Source of the DNA: Micromonospora sp. NBC_01796
Lineage (GTDB): Bacteria; Actinomycetota; Actinomycetes; Mycobacteriales; Micromonosporaceae
Assembly (NCBI RefSeq): GCF_035917455.1
Contig: NZ_CP109078.1
Coordinates: 3,162,001-3,226,000, forward strand
Length of the DNA: 64,000 nucleotides
Direction of reading: 5' to 3'
Numbering within the stretch: position 1 is the first letter of the stretch; every line of letters starts with the position of its first letter. Below, piece after piece: positions 42,319-53,277 of the stretch. The notes beneath the pieces were generated by a model. It worked only from the letters and a program-made list of their open reading frames with translations. It made no database searches and was not told the origin of the DNA. Both the position numbers and the translations under genes were made by a program.

Positions 42319-42783
42319 CTAGGTCTCCGGGGTTGGGGTGGGGGTTTCGGCCGCACTGCGCAGATCGGGCGCGCTGGGCGGTTCCGAGACCCCGATCGGT
42401 TCGGGCAGGATCTCCGCGCTGTGCGCCGTGTCGGCGGCGAGCAGCGGCGCGTCCGGGAGCGGTGGCCGCGGCTGTTCGCGGATCACCACCGCCGTGCCGT
42501 ACGCGCAGAGTTCCATCCACATCTCGCCCACCTCGCGATGGTCGAAACGCATGCCGATCACGGCATTGGCGCCGAGCCGGCGGGCTTCTTCGCCCAGATT
42601 GGCCACCGCCTCCGTCCGCCACCGGGTGAGGTTCTCCGGGGCTTTCGGGTCGTATGCCCCACCGCGGAGGTTCTTCACCCCTTCGCGGTACGGGTTTCGG
42701 GTTCGGGCCATCGATGACACTACTTCGCCGAGGACTGCGCGGATCTCGTACCCGGGAAGGACATCCGTCGTCACGACCAGCAC
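42319..42783 (-). CDS. YbjQ-like (UPF0145, heavy-metal-binding) protein
   Basis: A 154-residue protein. The N-terminal ~105 residues match the YbjQ family: LVVTTDVLPGYEIRAVLGEV, VSSMARTRNPYREGVKNLRG, EARRLGANAVIGMRFDHREV and MWMELCAYGTAVVI. The family forms a pentameric beta-rich fold of unknown role, named for supposed metal binding. The C-terminal ~45 residues are Pro/Ala/Glu-rich and probably disordered. GTG at 42781-42783 fits the family start; an upstream ATG at 42843 is possible. No clear ribosome site. Confidence 0.85.
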   Translation of the reverse strand: MLVVTTDVLPGYEIRAVLGEVVSSMARTRNPYREGVKNLRGGAYDPKAPENLTRWRTEAVANLGEEARRLGANAVIGMRFDHREVGEMWMELCAYGTAVVIREQPRPPLPDAPLLAADTAHSAEILPEPIGVSEPPSAPDLRSAAETPTPTPET

Positions 42784-42981
42784 GTGTTGATGCTGGCAGA
42801 GCCGGGGTGGTGGCAATTGTGAGGTGTGTTCACGTCGGCTCATGCTGCAAAACCGCGCGCGAGGGTAGAACGACGTGCGGAGCGTGCAACGGCCCGCAAC
42901 CTCGTGCGGGGCGTGCAAGGGCATTCTCGCGTCGGTACGCCGCGACCGGCGGAAACGTTGCCGCGAGCAGGTGAAACGGCG

Positions 42982-43020
42982 CGGCGCGGACGGCCGGGGT
43001 GATCCGGATCGTCCGCGCCG
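42982..43020 (-). terminator. Terminator after the secreted protease
   Basis: A 10-bp perfect stem CGGCGCGGAC (42982-42991 with 43011-43020) and a 19-base loop, 15 bases downstream of the protease stop at 43036. Confidence 0.6.
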
Positions 43021-43035
43021 TACCCCTGAGGAGGA

Positions 43036-43722
43036 CTAGACCCCGGCCACCGAGGTGATCCAGGCCCGGTTGTAGGCCACGCTGCCGTAGTTCTGGATGC
43101 TCGAGCCGTCGGCGGTGGAGGCGACGCCGACCTGGGCACCGTTGTAGAACTCGGGGCCGCCGGAGTCACCGCGCCACGCGTTGCCGTTGACCCGGGTGCT
43201 CCGGATCGCCCGGCCGCCGTACGCGTCGGTCACGTTGGTGCTGGTGACCCGTACGTTCGCGGTCTTGAGGGTGGTCGAGGCGGAGCAGCCGCTGTAGCAG
43301 GTCATGCCCCAGCCGTAGATCGAGTTGGTCGAGTTGACCGGCGGGTAGGCGCCGGAGAGCGTCACGTATGAGGTGCTGATCGCGGTCGAAAGCTGGAGCA
43401 GAGCGAGGTCGTACCGGGTCGAGTACGAGGAGACGTTGCTGGTGACGCCCCCGGAGGTCCGGTTGACGCTGCCGACCCGGACCGACATCGTGCCGCTGAC
43501 GCAGTGCCGGGCGGTGAGCACCCAGCGGGACGCGATGATCGTGCCGGAGCAGGTGAACGAGCCGTTGCTGAACACGGCCGCGGCCCAGGGGGCGGACGAG
43601 ACCGTGCCACCGCCGATGATCAGCGGGGCGACCGGCTCGTTGCTCGCGGAGGCGGCGGAGGGGGCGACGAGCGCACCGACGAGGGCGGTGGCGACCGTCA
43701 CCAGGGTGAGGCGGATGCGCAT
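43036..43722 (-). CDS. Secreted trypsin-like serine protease
   Basis: A 228-residue chymotrypsin-fold protein. The signal peptide RLTLVTVATALVGALVAPSA with an AxA-type cleavage site is followed by a short pro-segment and the mature start IIGGGTVSSAPW. The catalytic triad is His in VLTARHCVS, Asp in YDLALLQLS and Ser in GDSGGPEF. Cysteines in SFTCSG/ARHC and TCYSGC probably form disulphides. It resembles Streptomyces trypsin-like and alpha-lytic-type extracellular proteases. It is monocistronic, with a long upstream spacer containing repeated AGACGTTCG elements. Confidence 0.93.
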   Translation of the reverse strand: MRIRLTLVTVATALVGALVAPSAASASNEPVAPLIIGGGTVSSAPWAAAVFSNGSFTCSGTIIASRWVLTARHCVSGTMSVRVGSVNRTSGGVTSNVSSYSTRYDLALLQLSTAISTSYVTLSGAYPPVNSTNSIYGWGMTCYSGCSASTTLKTANVRVTSTNVTDAYGGRAIRSTRVNGNAWRGDSGGPEFYNGAQVGVASTADGSSIQNYGSVAYNRAWITSVAGV

Positions 43723-44120
43723 GGAGGGGGCTCCTTCCGGGGGGTGGCACCCGGGGTTTCCGGGTCGGGGCGAGCCGCCGACGGCGGTTGGGTGTCCGCC
43801 GTACGGCCTTGAAGATCAAACGTTTGGTGTGACGAACCAGACGTTCGACGCCACACGCTAAGACGTTCGTCGTTCATCCACAAGAGTCAAATCGAACCCT
43901 CCCGATATGATCTCCGCGGGTCGACCGCCGGGGCCGAGAATGATCACCACCGGTACGCCCGTGGGTGCTCGTGATCACGCCGGTGGGCGGCGGGTGTGCG
44001 ATTTTCCACAGGGTTGTCCACAGGGCGGCCGGTGCGTCGGCCGAGCGCTCTGCCAGGTAGGCTTGCCCCGCTCGCCCCTATGGGCCGGCACCCAACTGCG
44101 TACACAGTCAGGAGTGCCCA
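43723..44120. promoter_or_regulatory. Divergent spacer, protease / purS, with repeats and DnaA-box-like sites
   Basis: 398 bases without a gene. A perfect 10-bp palindrome CAAACGTTTG (43817-43826) lies about 95 bases upstream of the protease start. AGACGTTCG occurs twice in direct order at 43839-43847 and 43861-43869, 22 bases apart. A hairpin runs from TGATCAC (43941) to GTGATCA (43977). TTTTCCACA (44002-44010) and TTGTCCACA (44014-44022) lie about 100 bases before purS and resemble DnaA boxes. Confidence 0.45.
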
Positions 44121-44375
44121 GTGCCTCGCGTCGTCGTCGACGTCATGCTCAAGCCGGAGATTCTCGATCCTCAGGGCCAGGCCGTCGCAAACGCGCTGCC
44201 CCGCCTGGGCGTCAGTGACGTCTCCTCGGTGCGCATCGGTCGGCGCATCGAGATCGAGTTCGCCGGTGAGCCCGACCTTGATCGAGCTCGGGAAATCGCG
44301 GACAAGCTGCTGGCCAACCCCGTGATCGAGGACTTCTCGATCCGGGTGGCCGATGCCGAGGATGAACATCCGTGA
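44121..44375 (+). CDS. purS: Phosphoribosylformylglycinamidine synthase subunit PurS
   Basis: An 84-residue small structural subunit of the three-part FGAM synthase (PurS-PurQ-PurL) that makes FGAM from FGAR, glutamine and [23 protein letters not shown] and [11 protein letters not shown], then [14 protein letters not shown], are typical. PurS bridges PurQ and PurL and helps channel ammonia. GTG at 44121 has CAGGAG upstream. Its stop overlaps the purQ start (GTGA), marking the beginning of a coupled purSQL operon. Confidence 0.95.
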   Translation: MPRVVVDVMLKPEILDPQGQAVANALPRLGVSDVSSVRIGRRIEIEFAGEPDLDRAREIADKLLANPVIEDFSIRVADAEDEHP

Positions 44376-45051
44376 CGGCCCGGATCGGTGTGGTGACCTT
44401 CCCCGGGTCACTGGATGACGGCGATGCCGCCCGTGCGGCGCGCATCGCCGGGGCGGACGTGGTCCGGCTCTGGCACGGCGACCGCGACCTGCACCAGGTC
44501 GACGCCGTGGTGCTGCCCGGTGGCTTCTCGTACGGCGACTACCTGCGCTGCGGCGCGATCGCCCGATTCGCTCCGGTGATGGAGTCGCTGGTCGACGCCG
44601 CCCGCGAGGGGATGCCGGTGCTCGGCATCTGCAACGGGTTCCAGATCCTCTGCGAGGCGCACCTGCTTCCCGGCGCGCTGACCCGCAACGAGCACCTGCA
44701 CTTCCGTAACCGGGACCAGTGGCTGCGGATCGAGGCGGTCAAGACCGCCTGGACCAACACCTTCCAGCCCGAGCAGGACGTGCTCATCCCGGTCAAGAAC
44801 GGCGAGGGCCGGTACGTCGCCGAAGCGCACGTACTCGACCAGCTCGAGGCCGAGGGCCGCGTGGTCGCCCGTTACCAGCGCGGCAACCCGAACGGCTCGC
44901 AGCGCGACATCGCCGCGATCACCAACGAGGCGGGCAACGTGGTCGGCATCATGCCGCACCCCGAGCACGCCGTGGAGGCGTTGACCGGCCCCTCGCTCGA
45001 CGGTCTCGGCTTCTTCACCTCAGTCCTCAAGCACCTTGCGGGAGTGCCGGC

Positions 45052-45055
<4 letters not shown>
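44372..45055 (+). CDS. purQ: Phosphoribosylformylglycinamidine synthase, glutaminase subunit PurQ
   Basis: A 227-residue class I glutamine amidotransferase that hydrolyses glutamine and passes ammonia to PurL. It starts [20 protein letters not shown]. The nucleophilic Cys is in [20 protein letters not shown] and the His/Glu pair in [10 protein letters not shown] near the C-terminus. It overlaps purS at its start and purL at its end (ATGA), consistent with a fixed stoichiometry. Confidence 0.96.
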
Positions 45056-47727
<2,672 letters not shown>

Positions 47728-47731
47728 CACG

Positions 47732-48490
47732 TTGGTCGGCACCGTCTACGCCCAACCCGGATCCGGGGCCCGCTTCGACTGGGGGCTGGGCGGTGCCGCC
47801 GAACTCGGCCGGGTCTGTGCCGCCCTGGTCGTGGTCGACGTACTCTCCTTCACCACCGCGGTGGAGGTGGCGGTCAGCCGTGGAATCAGGGTGCACCCGT
47901 TTCCGTGGGGCGCCCAGGCGGCCGAGTACGCCCGTCGGGTCGGCGCGGTCGCGGCGGTCGGACGAGGTGCGGTGACCCCGGAACAACCCTGGTCATTGTC
48001 GCCGGCCGCGCTGCGTACCGCACCGGTCGTGCCCGATCTCGTCCTGCCCTCACCGAACGGTTCGGCGATCTGTGCCGCCGCCAGCGCAACCGGCGTCCCG
48101 GTGGTGGCGGCGTGCCTCCGTAACGCACCCGCCGTCGCGCGCTGGCTCGTCAACCAGGGGTACGGCACCGCGCAGGCACCCGTCGGTGTGGTCGCCGCCG
48201 GTGAGCGTTGGCCGGACGGCACCGTACGCCCCGGTGTGGAGGACCACCTCGGAGCGTCCCTGGTGCTCGACGGGCTTGCCACGGTTCCGGGTGGACTGTC
48301 GGTCGAGGCCGCGGTCGCGTTGGCGGCGCTGAGTGGCGTACCGGACCTGCCGGCGGCGATCAGGGGCTGCGTCTCCGGCCGGGAACTGATCTACCGGGGT
48401 TTCGAGTCGGACGTGGAGATCGCCGTACAGATCGGTGTCTCCAACGTGGTGCCGCTGCTCCGGGACGGAGTCTTCGCGGCCGCCGCCTGA
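47732..48490 (+). CDS. ComB-like (2-phosphosulfolactate phosphatase family) protein
   Basis: A 252-residue protein. ALVVVDVLSFTTAVEVAVSR near the N-terminus, VLPSPNGSAICAAASATGVP and VGVVAAGERWPDGTVRPGVE match the ComB/2-phosphosulfolactate phosphatase family. Actinobacteria often lack coenzyme M synthesis, so the real substrate is uncertain. It starts four bases after the purL stop; the only early start I find is a TTG at 47732, so coupled translation is likely. It may be a fourth gene of the purSQL operon. Confidence 0.8.
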   Translation: MVGTVYAQPGSGARFDWGLGGAAELGRVCAALVVVDVLSFTTAVEVAVSRGIRVHPFPWGAQAAEYARRVGAVAAVGRGAVTPEQPWSLSPAALRTAPVVPDLVLPSPNGSAICAAASATGVPVVAACLRNAPAVARWLVNQGYGTAQAPVGVVAAGERWPDGTVRPGVEDHLGASLVLDGLATVPGGLSVEAAVALAALSGVPDLPAAIRGCVSGRELIYRGFESDVEIAVQIGVSNVVPLLRDGVFAAAA

Positions 48491-48586
48491 ACCGACCGAC
48501 GGAAGGTCCGGGCCGGCAGTGGCATTCCACGTGCGGTGGCTCTGTGCTGTCTTGCGTGGGCCGTCTTCGTTGGAGCGTGGCCTGAT

Positions 48587-48620
48587 CGGGCTGGCCGGGA
48601 GGTTGGTCCCGGCCAGCCCG
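48587..48620. terminator. Bidirectional terminator of the purSQL-comB-like unit
   Basis: A 14-bp perfect stem CGGGCTGGCCGGGA (48587-48600 with 48607-48620) and a 6-base loop between convergent stop codons at 48490 and 48626. Confidence 0.8.
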
Positions 48621-48625
48621 GATGA

Positions 48626-50899
48626 TCAGTCGTCCAGCCAGTCCAGCGAACGGCGCTCGCCGCCCCGGTTCTGCTGCTGCGGTGCGGGCGCACCGCCCCG
48701 GCCGCCGTGCCCGCCGCCCTGGGCCGACTCGTCGTAGTAGCCGCCGCCCTGCTGCTGGTCGTAACCGCCGCGGTCGTCGTAGCCACCGCCGCGCTGGTCG
48801 GCGCCACCGCGCTGGTCGTAACCGCCACGCTGGTCGTAACCGCCGGCCTGGGGCTGGTCGTAACCGCCCGCCGCCGGACCGGCACCGTAACCGGGCTGGT
48901 CACCGTAGCCGCCACGACCACCGGCGCCGTATCCGTCCGCACCCTGCTGGTCGTAACCGGCCCCGGCGGTCGGCGCGCCGTAGGCACCGCCACCACCCTG
49001 GCCGTAGCCCTGCTGGCCGCCCTGGCCGCCGTACGGCTGCTGGTCGGCACCGTACGCGCGGGTGCCGTCGCTGCCGCCGGCCCCGTAGGCACCGCCACCG
49101 GCACCGCCCTGGGCGTACGGGTCGGCCGGCGGGGCGTACTCGCTGCCGCCCGCGCTGGGACCGTCGTAGCGTCCGGTGGGCTCGTCGTAGCGGCCACCAC
49201 CACCAGGAGCCGGGGTGGGCGGGTAGGGCCCACCACTCGGCGCGGCCGGGTACGCCCCCGGTGCCGGGGGGTACCCCGCGCCGGGCTGCTCGCCGTAGTT
49301 GGCGCCGCCGTAGCCACCGGCACCCGAACCCGGTGCCGCGCCGTAGCCGCCCGCGCCGGAGGCGGGGGTGTTGCCGTAACCGGCGCCGGAACCCGGTGCG
49401 TTGCCGTAGCCGGCCGCGCCGGGTGCCGAGCCGTAGCCGCCGGCACCGGAGCCGGGCGCGTTGCCGTACTCCGAACCGGGGGCGCCGCCGTAGCCGTTGG
49501 CCGGGGCCCCGTAGCCGCCCGCGCCGGAGCCGGGGGTGTTGGGGTAACCGGCGCCCGAACCCGGTGCGTTGCCGTAGGCGCCGCCCGCGCCCGATGCGTT
49601 GCCGTAGCCACCGGCGCCGTACTCGCCACCGCCCTGCGGGGCGCCGCCGTAGCCGTAGCCGGCGCCCTGCCCGGCGGCGCCGTACGTCGACGCCTGCGGC
49701 TGCTGAGACGGCAGAGGTGCGCCGTACGGGTCCGGGAACTCGTCGTCCACCAGGGGGCGGTTGTGCATCATGGTCGGTGCGTCAGCCAGCGACGTGTTCC
49801 GGTTGATCGCCGTGGCGTCGTTGCCCATACCGGCGCGGTTCGCGACCCGGGTCGGGTCGGAGCCGCTCTGGTACCCGCCGCCGGCACCCGCCGCGGCCCC
49901 GGACCGGGGACCGTTCGGGTCGTCGTCGTCCTCGTCCGCGTTCTCCTTGCGCCGCATCCAGAGCAGGACGATGGCGCCGACACCGAGGGCGACCAGCAGG
50001 CCGCCGACGATGATCAGGATCCAGGAGCTGAGTCCGCCGCTGGAGCTGGTCTCGTCGGTCGCGGCCTGTCCGGGCGCGTCGCTACCGTCCGCAGCCGGTT
50101 CGCCCTCTTCGGTCGGCACCGCCTCGTCACTGGGCGGTGCCTCCGCGCTGGAGGACGGCGAGGCGTCGGCGAGCGCCATAACGATGCGCTGGTTGGTCAG
50201 CGTCTGGTTGGCGGCAGCCGTGATCTTCTTCTTCTGGATCTTGTCGTTCAGGCTGGCGCCGAGGTCGATCTGCCCGGGGGTGATCGGGGCACTGGCGGTG
50301 CCGAGGAACTTGAAGCTGCCACTGGAACTCGTGGTGGCGCCGTAGCTGTGGCCCTGCGAGTCGATCAGCGCGACCGAGGCGTTCGGCACCGGGGTGCCGT
50401 TGGCGTCGGTGACCCGGCCCGAGATCTCCTTGACCGTGGGCGCCGCCGCCGGCTGCGTAGGAGCTTGCTGGTCCGGGCCGCGCACAGTGAGGTTCCGCGA
50501 GTCGCTGTCGTTGTCTGTGCCGAACCCGGCAGTCACCCGCACGGAACCGCTTTTGCTTTGACCAGCGGCGAGCGTGCCAGCCGTGAGGTTGGCGGTGAAG
50601 GTGGCCGACTCGTCCGGGCCGATCGAGCGGGCAGGAACATCGCAGTCGCCGCTACAGCTAAGTCCTTCGAAGACCTCAACCGTCACGCCGAAGGGCGCGG
50701 CTACAGGGTTGTTGTTCTTGACCGTGAACTTCAGGACCGCCTTCTCGCCACTCCGTAGAGTGCCTGCGCTGAGGTCCGTGATCGATACGTCGGGATCGAC
50801 GGCGAGAGCTGGTGCCGAGGGGAGAGCGAGCAGGGCACTGGCTGCCAGCGCCACGACCACACCGGCCCGTCGCGTCCAGGCATGTCGGTGTGTTGTCAC
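48626..50899 (-). CDS. Bitopic membrane protein with Ig-like exterior and Gly/Tyr/Gln-rich cytoplasmic tail
   Basis: A 757-residue protein. The signal peptide (RRAGVVVALAASALLALPSA) precedes an extracellular CARDB/Ig-like domain (~30-140: VLKFTVKNNNPVAAPFGVTV, CSGDC). A carboxypeptidase-regulatory-like beta-sandwich follows (~150-240: ISGRVTDANGTPVPNASVAL). After an acidic linker comes one membrane helix (~305-328, WILIIVGGLLVALGVGAIVL) with basic RRK inside. The last ~420 residues are low complexity with repeats such as GSGAGGYGNAPGSGAGYGN, then YDQRGGYDQRGGADQRGGGYDD, ending LDWLDD. I recognise no family for the whole. GTG at 50899 follows GGAAGGCGG. Confidence 0.75.
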   Translation of the reverse strand: MTTHRHAWTRRAGVVVALAASALLALPSAPALAVDPDVSITDLSAGTLRSGEKAVLKFTVKNNNPVAAPFGVTVEVFEGLSCSGDCDVPARSIGPDESATFTANLTAGTLAAGQSKSGSVRVTAGFGTDNDSDSRNLTVRGPDQQAPTQPAAAPTVKEISGRVTDANGTPVPNASVALIDSQGHSYGATTSSSGSFKFLGTASAPITPGQIDLGASLNDKIQKKKITAAANQTLTNQRIVMALADASPSSSAEAPPSDEAVPTEEGEPAADGSDAPGQAATDETSSSGGLSSWILIIVGGLLVALGVGAIVLLWMRRKENADEDDDDPNGPRSGAAAGAGGGYQSGSDPTRVANRAGMGNDATAINRNTSLADAPTMMHNRPLVDDEFPDPYGAPLPSQQPQASTYGAAGQGAGYGYGGAPQGGGEYGAGGYGNASGAGGAYGNAPGSGAGYPNTPGSGAGGYGAPANGYGGAPGSEYGNAPGSGAGGYGSAPGAAGYGNAPGSGAGYGNTPASGAGGYGAAPGSGAGGYGGANYGEQPGAGYPPAPGAYPAAPSGGPYPPTPAPGGGGRYDEPTGRYDGPSAGGSEYAPPADPYAQGGAGGGAYGAGGSDGTRAYGADQQPYGGQGGQQGYGQGGGGAYGAPTAGAGYDQQGADGYGAGGRGGYGDQPGYGAGPAAGGYDQPQAGGYDQRGGYDQRGGADQRGGGYDDRGGYDQQQGGGYYDESAQGGGHGGRGGAPAPQQQNRGGERRSLDWLDD

Positions 50900-51057
50900 G
50901 TCCACCGCCTTCCGGTCTGACTTCTCCGGCCGACTCAATTCCGGCCAGGGTTCACTACCGTACGAGTACACCGTCGGCAACTATGCCTTGTTCGAGTGGA
51001 CTCGCGCGACCCAGGGGCAGCGTCAATTGACACGACGGCAGGTCGTATCGTCCCGTC

Positions 51058-51414
51058 GTGTCCTCTCCGTACAATAAGTCCTCACTGGTGGTGGCGGCGG
51101 TCGCCGAACTCGACGCTGGCCGTACCCCGGAGCGTGAGCTGCTTCGGGACGCGGTCCGCGAGCTCCTCGCGGAGCTGGCCCGGCGCGCACCTGGCCGTTC
51201 GGTGGAGGTGCGGGTTCCACCTTACGGTGCGGTTCAGTGCGGATCCGGGCCGCGACACACCAGGGGTACGCCGGCAAACGTGGTGGAGGTGGATCCGGTG
51301 ACCTGGATCCTGCTGGCAACGGGGCGGCTGGGATGGGCCGACGCGGTCGAGGCCGGACGGGTTCGAGCCAGTGGGAATCGCGCCGACATATCGCCCTATA
51401 TCCCGCTCGAATAG
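51058..51414 (+). CDS. Sterol-carrier-like small protein beside purF
   Basis: A 118-residue protein. [40 protein letters not shown] and [20 protein letters not shown] plus [20 protein letters not shown] match the actinobacterial protein usually labelled sterol carrier family protein and encoded upstream of purF. The C-terminal W-x-D-A-V-x-x-G-x-V-x-x-S-G segment is SCP2-like. GTG at 51058 has no ribosome site and a TTGACA lies 26-31 bases upstream, so a leaderless message is possible. Confidence 0.7.
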   Translation: MSSPYNKSSLVVAAVAELDAGRTPERELLRDAVRELLAELARRAPGRSVEVRVPPYGAVQCGSGPRHTRGTPANVVEVDPVTWILLATGRLGWADAVEAGRVRASGNRADISPYIPLE

Positions 51415-51540
51415 TGCATCTCGCGCTTATTGGCCGTCACGGTAAGGAGCGAGTACGTGACTTTCTGTATTGTCTCCGGCTCGCGTACACTGTTCGGCGA
51501 CGGAACTTCCAAATTCCCGCGCGCTAGGCGAGTCCGAGCA

Positions 51541-51559
51541 GATCCGCATTGAGCGGATC
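51541..51559 (+). promoter_or_regulatory. Small hairpin in the purF leader
   Basis: GATCCGC-ATTGA-GCGGATC, a perfect 7-bp stem 25 bases before the purF start and just upstream of its GAGGAG. It could modulate translation. No purine-riboswitch core is recognised around it. Confidence 0.4.
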
Positions 51560-51583
51560 GGCCTTCAGTTTGAGGAGCGGCAG

Positions 51584-53170
51584 GTGCCCCGAGGCGACGG
51601 CCGGTTGAGCCACGAACTCGACCCCGAACGGCCCGGCCCGCAAGACGCCTGCGGCGTGTTCGGCGTCTGGGCTCCGGACGAAGACGTCGCGAAGCTCACC
51701 TACTTCGGTCTGTACGCGCTACAGCACCGTGGCCAGGAAGCGGCGGGGATCGCCGTCAGCGACGGCTCGGGCGTGGTGGTCTACAAGGACCTCGGCCTGG
51801 TCGCCCAGGTCTTCGACGAGCCCACCCTGGCCAGCCTGCGCGGGCACCTCGCGATCGGGCACGCCCGTTACTCGACCACCGGCGGCTCGACCTGGGAGAA
51901 CGCCCAGCCGACGATCCGGGCCAACACCGCCGGCACCACGATCGCGCTGGCGCACAACGGCAACCTGGTCAACACCGCCGAGCTGGCCAAGGAGTCCGCC
52001 GCCCGCGGCATGGACTCCTCGGACGGTTCGACCTCGGACACCGCCCTGGTCACCGCACTGCTGGCCAGCCGCCCCGACCTCTCGGTCGAGGCCGCCGCGC
52101 TCGAGGTGCTGCCGATGCTGCGCGGCGCGTTCAGCTTCGTGTTCATGGACGAGAGCACCCTCTACGCCGCCCGCGACCCGCACGGGGTACGCCCGCTCGT
52201 GCTCGGCCGGATGGAGCGCGGCTGGGTGGTCGCCAGCGAGACCGCCGCACTCGACATCGTCGGGGCGAGCGTGGTCCGCGAGGTCGAGCCCGGCGAGCTG
52301 ATCGCGATCGACGAGCACGGCCTGCGGTCGGCGCGGTTCGCCGTACCGGAGCCGAAGGGCTGCCTCTTCGAGTACGTCTACATCGCCCGGCCGGATACCA
52401 CCATCGCCGGCCGGAACGTCTATTCCACCCGGGTCGCCATCGGGCGGCAACTGGCCAAGGAGCACCCGGTCGAGGCCGACCTGGTGATTCCCGTACCGGA
52501 GTCGGGCACGCCGGCCGCGATCGGCTACGCGGAGGCGTCCGGCATCACCTACGGCGCCGGGTTGATGAAGAACCCGTACGTCGGGCGGACCTTCATCCAG
52601 CCGTCCCAGACCCTGCGCCAGCTCGGCATCCGACTCAAGCTCAACCCGCTGCGAGAGAACGTGCGGGGCAAGCGGGTGGTGGTGGTGGACGACTCGATCG
52701 TCCGCGGCAACACCCAACGCGCGATCGTCCGCATGCTGCGCGAGGCCGGCGCGCTGGAGGTGCACGTACGCATCTCCTCGCCGCCGGTCAACTGGCCGTG
52801 TTTCTACGGCATCGACTTCGCCACCCGGGCGGAGTTGCTGGCCAACGGGCTGGACAACGAGGGCATCCGCCGGTCGATCGGTGCGGACAGCCTCGGTTAC
52901 GTCTCGCTGGCCGGACTGATCGCCGCGACCGAGCAGCCGAAGACGCGGCTGTGCCGCGCCTGCTTCGACGGGGAGTACCCGATCGAGCTGCCGGCCGGGA
53001 ACCTGATCGGCAAACACGTACTCGAAGGGGTAGGGCGTCGGGTCGCGGACCAGGCACCGGAGCCCGCACAGCAGCGCTACGACGGCGGTTCAGACGGAGC
53101 CGACGCCGACGACACCCCGCTACCACTCATCAGCAGCCCGGGCGCACGTGACGCACTGCAACGCCCGTAA
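51584..53170 (+). CDS. purF: Amidophosphoribosyltransferase
   Basis: A 528-residue enzyme of the first committed purine step, making phosphoribosylamine from PRPP and glutamine. DACGVFGVWAPDEDVAKLTY holds the N-terminal nucleophile cysteine, exposed after removal of a short propeptide. HARYSTTGGSTWENAQPTI is the glutaminase region. VVVVDDSIVRGNTQRAIVRM is the PRPP-binding loop. Cysteines in NWPCFYG and LCRACFDGEYP fit the B. subtilis-type Fe-S cluster enzyme. GTG at 51584 is favoured by GAGGAG eight bases upstream. The C-terminal ~50 residues are an acidic disordered tail. Confidence 0.96.
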   Translation: MPRGDGRLSHELDPERPGPQDACGVFGVWAPDEDVAKLTYFGLYALQHRGQEAAGIAVSDGSGVVVYKDLGLVAQVFDEPTLASLRGHLAIGHARYSTTGGSTWENAQPTIRANTAGTTIALAHNGNLVNTAELAKESAARGMDSSDGSTSDTALVTALLASRPDLSVEAAALEVLPMLRGAFSFVFMDESTLYAARDPHGVRPLVLGRMERGWVVASETAALDIVGASVVREVEPGELIAIDEHGLRSARFAVPEPKGCLFEYVYIARPDTTIAGRNVYSTRVAIGRQLAKEHPVEADLVIPVPESGTPAAIGYAEASGITYGAGLMKNPYVGRTFIQPSQTLRQLGIRLKLNPLRENVRGKRVVVVDDSIVRGNTQRAIVRMLREAGALEVHVRISSPPVNWPCFYGIDFATRAELLANGLDNEGIRRSIGADSLGYVSLAGLIAATEQPKTRLCRACFDGEYPIELPAGNLIGKHVLEGVGRRVADQAPEPAQQRYDGGSDGADADDTPLPLISSPGARDALQRP

Positions 53171-53277
53171 CGATCCGACCGGCGCGGCCCACGCCCAGCG
53201 TCCGGTGAGTGCCATAAGTCGAGCGATCCTCGACCGCTACCCGACGCGGCTCGCCGCGAGGAACAAAGGGGAGAACC

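Noticed and set aside
44002-44022. Chromosomal replication origin
   Set aside because: Only two DnaA-box-like sites, no dnaA/dnaN/gyrB context and no clustered AT-rich unwinding region.
51415-51583. Purine riboswitch or T-box before purF
   Set aside because: Only a simple 7-bp hairpin is visible; the conserved three-way junction of a purine riboswitch is not.
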